A program made the position numbers and the translations under genes. The notes beneath the pieces were generated by a model. It searched no databases and had not been told where the DNA came from. It worked only from the letters and a program-made list of their open reading frames with translations. This document shows positions 5,084 through 9,733 of a stretch of 9,733 bases of DNA, piece after piece. Numbering within the stretch: the stretch's first letter is position 1; every line of letters begins with the position of its first letter. The DNA comes from RGIG1934 sp045122895 (lineage in GTDB: Bacteria; Bacillota; Clostridia; Lachnospirales; Lachnospiraceae), in NCBI GenBank assembly GCA_045122895.1, contig JBGVIE010000021.1, forward strand, positions 1-9,733, read 5' to 3'.

Positions 5084-5827
5084 ATGAAAAGTAAAAAACT
5101 ACTTATCACTATCTTAGCTTTATCAGCCAGCATTCTGGTAGCTATTATAGTATATTTTACACCATTTGAAAAGGAGGAAATTATTTTGTCCGAAAGTACC
5201 ACTACAAAAGAAATACAAACAACAAAATCAGATGTCTATGAATATAAGGAAGGATTCACAAGTGAACCGCTTCCTGCTGATATAATCAAAAAAATAACCG
5301 GCAAATCTTACCCGGTTGGCTGCGACTATTCTTTAGACAATTTATCTTATCTAAAAGTGCTTTACTATGATTTCAACAAGGAAATACAAAGCGGAGAATT
5401 AATTGTCAACAAATCAATTGCAAAAGCTACTCTCAAGGTATTCTATGAACTGTATGAAGCCAAATACGAGATTGAAAAAATAAAGCTTATCGATGAATAT
5501 GACGCTAATGATGATCTCTCAATGGCTGATAACAATTCATCTGCATTCAACTATCGTTTTATTGATGGCACTACAACAGTATCAGACCACAGCTATGGGC
5601 TGGCAATTGATATCAACCCACTATACAACCCTTATGTCAGGTCAACCTTCGGAGACAGGAATGTGTTACCGACTAACGGCAAAGAATACGCCGACAGAGC
5701 AAAAGATTTCCCTCACAAAATAGAAAAGGGTGATGTTTGTTATAATGCTTTCATTAACAACGGCTTTACCTGGGGTGGCGAATGGAATGACCCGATTGAT
5801 TACCAGCATTTTTACATAGAAAAATAG
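5084..5827 (+). CDS. Membrane-anchored M15-family peptidoglycan peptidase
   Basis: A 247-residue protein. Lysines at 4-5 precede one hydrophobic segment (6-25), a signal anchor or signal peptide with no lipobox. A Ser/Thr/Glu-rich spacer follows (about 30-60), then an extracellular zinc peptidase domain. M15 signatures are present: R158 in FNYR, S-D-H169-SYGLAID176 and D239-YQH242-F, giving zinc ligands H169, D176 and H242 with D239 as the likely catalytic acid/base. This pattern fits the VanY/L-Ala-D-Glu endopeptidase or D,D-carboxypeptidase group, which cleaves cell-wall stem peptides; the exact bond cannot be told. ATG 5084 has GAGG 9 bases upstream. A TTG at 5075 is in frame but next to that site. 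The gene ends in a shared terminator facing thrS. Confidence 0.88.
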   Translation: MKSKKLLITILALSASILVAIIVYFTPFEKEEIILSESTTTKEIQTTKSDVYEYKEGFTSEPLPADIIKKITGKSYPVGCDYSLDNLSYLKVLYYDFNKEIQSGELIVNKSIAKATLKVFYELYEAKYEIEKIKLIDEYDANDDLSMADNNSSAFNYRFIDGTTTVSDHSYGLAIDINPLYNPYVRSTFGDRNVLPTNGKEYADRAKDFPHKIEKGDVCYNAFINNGFTWGGEWNDPIDYQHFYIEK

Positions 5828-5850
5828 AGGCAGCAACAACACTGCCTCTA
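5825..5850. terminator. Shared terminator between the M15 gene and thrS
   Basis: A perfect 9-bp stem TAGAGGCAG/CTGCCTCTA (5825-5833, 5842-5850), whose first three bases are the peptidase stop codon. TTTTT follows on the minus strand (thrS side). The plus-strand tail CCTCTTTTATTT is weaker. Confidence 0.82.
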
Positions 5851-5856
5851 CCTCTT

Positions 5857-7827
5857 TTATTTGTTTCCTTTGTTTTCTTCTGTCACTTCGATTTTTCTAA
5901 TCTCTTTAGTTCTGATTTCCTTGCAGATGTCATCAATAAACTGTGAAAGATCTTTTTGTCCCTCGTCACCAAGATATCTGCTTCTTACAGATACCTTTCC
6001 TTCAGCCTGTTCTTTTTCACCCACAACAAGCATATATGGAACTCTGTCAAGTCTTGTCTCTCTAATCTTGAAACCAATCTTTTCAGATCTGTTATCCATT
6101 GTAGCTCTGATACCATTTTCTTTAAGTTCAGCTTCTACCTTTGCTGCGTAATCTGCATATTTTTCAGAAATTGGGAGTACTCTTACCTGTTCAGGACATA
6201 ACCATGTTGGGAAAAGTCCTGCGTATTTCTCGATTAACCATGCCAATGTTCTCTCATAACATCCCATTGATGTTCTATGAATGATATATGGTCTCACCTT
6301 TTCGCCATTTTGGTCTACATAATACATATCAAACTGTTCTGCAAGAAGTGCATCCCACTGAATTGTAATCATTGTATCTTCTTTTCCGTATACATTCTTC
6401 GCGTTAATGTCTACCTTTGGTCCATAGAACGCTGCTTCGCCTACATCTTCTGTATACTTAACGCCAAGCTCTTCTAAAATATTTCTAATATGTCCTTCTG
6501 TCTCTTCCCAGACTTCTGGCTCACCTATATATTTTTCCTTGTTATCAGGATCCCACTTTGATAAATGGTATGTCACATCTTCTTCTACACCAAGTGTCTC
6601 AAGACAATATTTTGCAAGTGCAAGACATCCCTTAAACTCTTCCACCATCTGATCAGGACGCACAATTAAATGTCCTTCTGAAATTGTGAACTGTCTTACT
6701 CTTGTAAGTCCATGCATCTCACCTGAATCTTCATTTCTAAACAATGTAGATGTTTCACCATATCTTATAGGAAGGTCTCTGTAGCTCTTCTGACTTGCCT
6801 TATATACATAGTACTGGAACGGACATGTCATTGGACGAAGTGCAAATACTTCTTTGTCCTTCTCCTCATCTCCAAGTACAAACATACCTTCTTTGTAGTG
6901 ATCCCAATGTCCTGAGATTTTGTAAAGGTCAGATTTTGCCATAAGAGGAGTCTTTGTTCTCACATAACCTCTCTTTTCCTCTTCGTCTTCAATCCATCTT
7001 TGAAGTGTTCTGACCATAATTTCTCCCTTTGGCATAAGAAGCGGAAGTCCCTGTCCTATGACATCAACAGTTGTAAATAACTCCATCTCACGTCCAAGCT
7101 TGTTATGATCCCTCTTCTTGATATCTTCAAGATATTCAAGATATTCTTCCAGATCTGCTTTCTTTGTATAAGCTGTTCCGTAAATTCTTGCAAGCATCTT
7201 GTTGTCTGAATTACCTCTCCAGTATGCACCAGATGACGAAATCAACTTAAATGCTTTGATAACTCCTGTTTTCATCAGGTGTGGTCCTGCACATAAATCT
7301 ACGAATTCACCCTGTCTGTAGAATGAAATAACAGCGTCTTGTGGAAGATCTCTAATCAATTCCACCTTATATGGCTCCTGTCTTTCCTCCATGAACTTGA
7401 TTGCCTCTTCCCTTGGCAATGTGAACTTTTCAAGCTCTGCATTTTCCTTAATAATCTTCTTCATCTCAGCTTCGATTTTGTCCAAGTCTTCTCTCGAGAA
7501 TGATTCATGCTCAAAATCATAGTAGAAACCTGTATCAATTGATGGTCCAATTGCAAGTTTTGCATCGGGATAAAGTCTCTTCACTGCCTCTGCAAGTACA
7601 TGAGAGGTTGTATGTCTGTAGGCCGCCTTACCTGCTTCGTCATTGAATGTCAATATACTAAGCTCGCAGTCTTCATTTACAACTGTTCTAAGGTCAACAA
7701 CTTCTCCATTCACTTCTGCTGCACATGCATTTCTTGCAAGACCTTCACTGATATCCTTCGCGATATCAATCACAGCCATACTCTGTGCATATTCTTTTAC
7801 TGATCCATCTTTTAATGTAATTTTCAT
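5857..7827 (-). CDS. thrS: Threonyl-tRNA synthetase
   Basis: A 656-residue class II synthetase that charges tRNA-Thr, full length. Domains in order: TGS (1-62); editing domain with H72-x3-H76 and C179-AGPH183, which clears Ser-tRNA-Thr; catalytic core with motif 2 around FRNEDSGEMHG (363-373) and motif 3 around GCYERTLAW (522-530); anticodon-binding domain from about 545. Zinc ligands C335, H386 and H517 are present. The usual QDDAH active-site stretch is ISEGH (382-386) here, and the usual IQLDF is IQWDA (489-493). I recall ISEGH from related Clostridia enzymes, so this is probably a clade feature and not decay. AGGACAAGGG precedes the ATG. Expression is controlled by an upstream T-box. Confidence 0.97.
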   Translation of the reverse strand: MKITLKDGSVKEYAQSMAVIDIAKDISEGLARNACAAEVNGEVVDLRTVVNEDCELSILTFNDEAGKAAYRHTTSHVLAEAVKRLYPDAKLAIGPSIDTGFYYDFEHESFSREDLDKIEAEMKKIIKENAELEKFTLPREEAIKFMEERQEPYKVELIRDLPQDAVISFYRQGEFVDLCAGPHLMKTGVIKAFKLISSSGAYWRGNSDNKMLARIYGTAYTKKADLEEYLEYLEDIKKRDHNKLGREMELFTTVDVIGQGLPLLMPKGEIMVRTLQRWIEDEEEKRGYVRTKTPLMAKSDLYKISGHWDHYKEGMFVLGDEEKDKEVFALRPMTCPFQYYVYKASQKSYRDLPIRYGETSTLFRNEDSGEMHGLTRVRQFTISEGHLIVRPDQMVEEFKGCLALAKYCLETLGVEEDVTYHLSKWDPDNKEKYIGEPEVWEETEGHIRNILEELGVKYTEDVGEAAFYGPKVDINAKNVYGKEDTMITIQWDALLAEQFDMYYVDQNGEKVRPYIIHRTSMGCYERTLAWLIEKYAGLFPTWLCPEQVRVLPISEKYADYAAKVEAELKENGIRATMDNRSEKIGFKIRETRLDRVPYMLVVGEKEQAEGKVSVRSRYLGDEGQKDLSQFIDDICKEIRTKEIRKIEVTEENKGNK

Positions 7828-7853
7828 TTTCCCTTGTCCTTTCTTAAATTCAT

Positions 7854-7900
7854 TAACGCCCGGGCGTTATTGCTTGCGAGATGTGCATCGCACTCTTCGC
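7854..7900. repeat. 16-bp perfect palindrome plus adjacent hairpin between T-box and thrS
   Basis: TAACGCCCGGGCGTTA (7854-7869) is a perfect palindrome with a GC-rich core. Next to it, 7876-7886 pairs with 7890-7900: the outer GCGA/TCGC and inner GTGC/GCAC are paired around a 3-nt internal loop, with an ATC tip. Both lie after the T-box terminator and before the thrS ribosome site, so they occur only in read-through mRNA. Their role is unknown. Confidence 0.6.
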
Positions 7901-7910
7901 CGACTGAAAT

Positions 7911-7943
7911 AAAAAATCCCTTCAGTGCCTAACACCGAAGGGA
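7911..7943 (-). terminator. T-box regulated terminator of thrS
   Basis: An 11-bp stem TCCCTTCGGTG/CACTGAAGGGA (7933-7943 with 7917-7927, one wobble) and 5-base loop, followed on the minus strand by TTTTTT. Its 5' arm also supplies the CGTCCCT that pairs with the T-box sequence in the antiterminator. Confidence 0.95.
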
Positions 7944-8150
7944 CGTATTAACGCGGTTCCACCCTAATTATTCGCTATCGCAAATCACTCACAGACCATC
8001 ATCTGTTCGATTATAACGTAATCAACGGACCGGATTAGGGCCACTCGGAGGTAGTCTTCAATAATACTCCAATAAGACATTCACACCATCTAGTCTCTCT
8101 CTGAATCTTCTGCATTATCTACTCTTCTCGTCATCGTGTTAATTTATTCT
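7911..8150 (-). promoter_or_regulatory. Thr-specific T-box leader riboswitch
   Basis: About 240 nt of leader. The T-box sequence AGGGTGGAACCGCG (7952-7965) matches the family consensus, with its UGGAACC bulge able to pair with the uncharged tRNA acceptor end. CGTCCCT just downstream completes the antiterminator and alternatively forms the terminator. The 3' side of stem I has GAAGACTACC, in which two adjacent threonine codons, ACT (8053-8055) and ACC (8050-8052), can serve as specifier; ACC is the commoner choice in thrS leaders. An ACAGA/TCTGT stem fits stem III. Low charged tRNA-Thr is expected to turn thrS on. Confidence 0.95.
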
Positions 8151-8156
8151 AGTAAG

Positions 8157-8184
8157 ATTATAGCATTTTAAAAATTAATGTCAA
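8157..8184 (-). promoter_or_regulatory. Promoter of thrS
   Basis: On the minus strand: TTGACA (8179-8184), a 16-bp spacer and TATAAT (8157-8162). The -35 box directly follows the TAG stop codon of the upstream gene. Confidence 0.88.
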
Positions 8185-8943
8185 CTAAATATTTCCCATT
8201 AACATTTCTTTAAAAATAGCAAGACCTTCTCTTACCATATAATTTAAAATCAAACGGTTATCTGATTTTGCTGCCATTCCCGAAACATTTTTATATCCTA
8301 ACTTTTTTGCAAGCTTCTTCGCTCTGTAGACATGAAAATTATTGGTAACTATGACAACCTTAGCATCCTCATCAGCTATTATGTCCTTGCTAAATAATAG
8401 ATTCTCTTTCGTTGTAGTCGATTTATCTTCCATAATAACTCTATCTTCATCAACTCCTTTATCCACAAGATAATTCTTCATAGCAAGTGCCTCCGAAATA
8501 TCTTCTGACACACCCTGACCTCCCGATACAATTATCTTACAATCTTTGTTGTCATTAGAGTACTCATATGCGGCATTAAGTCTTTTTGCGAGCGACTTAG
8601 TAACCCTGGTCCCTCTGACCTGTGCTCCGAGAACAATAACATAATCTGCATCCATATCAGGCTTTGAATTCATCCCGCTGATAACCATACCTTCAAGCAC
8701 TACAAACAAAATAATCCCAAGTGAAATAACCACTACAGCAAAGTATTTAACAGCCTTTGGAATCACCTTAAGCCAGTCGTGTTTTACACACATGTATGAC
8801 AATGCTGATAGCGCAAAAAAACCTGAGCCTGCCATAAGCCAAAACCACAAAAATGCTGAATGTATTCCTGCATACGATGCTGCAAATGCATAATAACCAA
8901 AGCAGCTCACTGATAAAATTATAAAAAATATAACAACTGCCAT
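8185..8943 (-). CDS. DUF218/YdcF-like membrane protein
   Basis: A 252-residue protein with three hydrophobic segments (about 2-24, 31-52 and 66-90) followed by a DUF218 domain (about 100-240). Typical features are YVIVLGAQVRG (101-111), KSLAKRLNAA, IIVSGGQG (137-144), ...SEALAMKNYL, the STTTKEN motif (175-181) and VTNNFHVYRA (199-208). The family includes SanA, ElyC and YdcF. Members are linked to cell-envelope integrity, but the biochemical activity is not settled. Membrane anchoring plus this domain points to an envelope role. The start has GAGG 11 bases upstream, slightly far. It lies 37 bases downstream of the EAL gene with no terminator between them, so the two are probably cotranscribed. 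Its stop abuts the thrS promoter. Confidence 0.9.
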   Translation of the reverse strand: MAVVIFFIILSVSCFGYYAFAASYAGIHSAFLWFWLMAGSGFFALSALSYMCVKHDWLKVIPKAVKYFAVVVISLGIILFVVLEGMVISGMNSKPDMDADYVIVLGAQVRGTRVTKSLAKRLNAAYEYSNDNKDCKIIVSGGQGVSEDISEALAMKNYLVDKGVDEDRVIMEDKSTTTKENLLFSKDIIADEDAKVVIVTNNFHVYRAKKLAKKLGYKNVSGMAAKSDNRLILNYMVREGLAIFKEMLMGNI

Positions 8944-8980
8944 CCTTCTGTTTTCCTCTCTAGTTCAAACTGCCAATTAC

Positions 8981-9733
8981 TTAATATTCGCTGTACTGGT
9001 CTTCTTTAAAAATATATTTCTTCTCAAATTCGCATATTGGCATTGGTTTACCAAAATAGTACCCCTGTATCATAGATACATTCATATTCTTAAGGATTTT
9101 TAACTGTTCCTCTTCTTCAACACCCTCAACGCAAACCTTTGCATTTAGTTTTTCTGACAAATCAGATATAAGCTTTACAAATGCCTGCGCGTAATCATCC
9201 TCCTGAATGTCCTTTATAAACGTTCTGTCTACTTTAATAATATCCAAATCCATTTGCTTAATATAATTAAGTGATGAATATCCTGTTCCAAAATCGTCAA
9301 GTGCAATTTTTATCCCCAACGCCTTTATCTTGTCAATAATTTTCTTCATCCTGTTCATATCATTAACAGCAAGACTTTCTGTCATCTCGAGAACGAGATT
9401 ATCAGGGTTTACACCCGACATATTTATCGCATTCTCAATTGTCTCCACAACATTGTTCTGCAACAGTTGTACTACAGACAAATTAACGTTGATATGAAAA
9501 TCTATTCCCATATCACTCCACCTCTTGTTAGTCATACATACCTGTCTTAAGACATACTCTCCTATAGGTGTAATAAGTCCCAAGTGTTCTGCCAGTGGTA
9601 TGAATTCTCCCGGTGTTAAAAGCCCCAGCTTACCACTGTTCCACCTGATAAGTGCTTCACCACCTATACATTCTTCTGTCTTCGCATCTACTATCGGCTG
9701 AATATATACTTCAAATTCATTGCACCCAATAGC
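8981..9733 (-). CDS. EAL-domain cyclic-di-GMP phosphodiesterase (5' end missing)
   Basis: The C-terminal 250 residues of a protein whose start lies beyond the window; the frame is open to 9733. It is an EAL domain, which hydrolyses c-di-GMP to pGpG. Visible catalytic elements, counted in this fragment, are GGEALIRW with E26-A-L, N84 in NVNLS, E116 in LEMTE, DDFGTGYSSL with D146-D147, K167 and D169 in IIKVD, E203 in VEGVE, and Q223 in QGYYFGKP. All the metal- and water-binding residues expected of an active enzyme appear present. The missing N terminus may carry a sensor or GGDEF domain. The TTG at 9581-9583 is not the start, because the EAL motif lies upstream of it. It is followed after 37 bases by the DUF218 gene. 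Confidence 0.93.
   Translation of the reverse strand, partial: AIGCNEFEVYIQPIVDAKTEECIGGEALIRWNSGKLGLLTPGEFIPLAEHLGLITPIGEYVLRQVCMTNKRWSDMGIDFHINVNLSVVQLLQNNVVETIENAINMSGVNPDNLVLEMTESLAVNDMNRMKKIIDKIKALGIKIALDDFGTGYSSLNYIKQMDLDIIKVDRTFIKDIQEDDYAQAFVKLISDLSEKLNAKVCVEGVEEEEQLKILKNMNVSMIQGYYFGKPMPICEFEKKYIFKEDQYSEY

Noticed and set aside
5861..6201. Plus-strand open frames antisense to thrS
   Set aside because: Low-complexity translations opposite a conserved synthetase, with no ribosome sites.
9581..9583. TTG as the start of a short EAL protein
   Set aside because: The frame stays open to the window edge and the EAL motif itself lies upstream of this codon.

Overview
The window looks like chromosomal DNA of a low-GC Clostridia bacterium, most likely a Lachnospiraceae (Roseburia/Butyrivibrio/Coprococcus-like). 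The reasons are the AT-rich base composition, strong GGAGG ribosome sites, TTGACA/TATAAT promoters, T-box control of thrS, tRNA genes without encoded CCA, a DUF1540 protein and the type of threonyl-tRNA synthetase. It is mostly a housekeeping region. I see no phage, insertion sequence, CRISPR array or defence locus.

Layout from left to right. Positions 1-204 hold structured repeats. tRNA-Leu(AAG) follows on the minus strand (253-336), with its own promoter and terminator. Next is a minus-strand pair: an ABC-F ATPase (704-2620) and a translationally coupled small zinc-ribbon protein (435-698). Divergent promoters separate this pair from tRNA-Asn(GTT) on the plus strand (2798-2869). A second composite repeat, which contains a two-way terminator, lies at 2894-3021 and abuts an unrecognised 64-residue gene. 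The ribosome operon infC-rpmI-rplT (minus, 4401 to 3281) comes next. It has a long leader ending in a terminator just before an AUU-initiated infC. Upstream are a two-repeat DUF1540 protein and, divergently, a membrane-anchored M15 metallopeptidase. thrS (minus, 7827 to 5857) is preceded by a complete T-box leader. A DUF218/YdcF-like membrane protein and a 5'-truncated EAL-domain c-di-GMP phosphodiesterase close the window.

The main theme is translation: two tRNAs, IF3, L35, L20, ThrRS and an ABC-F ribosome-associated factor. Two operons are controlled by premature termination, one through a T-box and one through an infC leader in which I can see a plausible antiterminator. Three minus-strand protein genes have no terminator of their own before the promoter of the next RNA unit, so that unit's terminator or attenuator would be the first stop for their transcripts.

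The least explained feature is a composite, multi-hairpin repeat. It is present in two diverged copies with the same helix order, with an extra tandem unit and a decayed fragment elsewhere.
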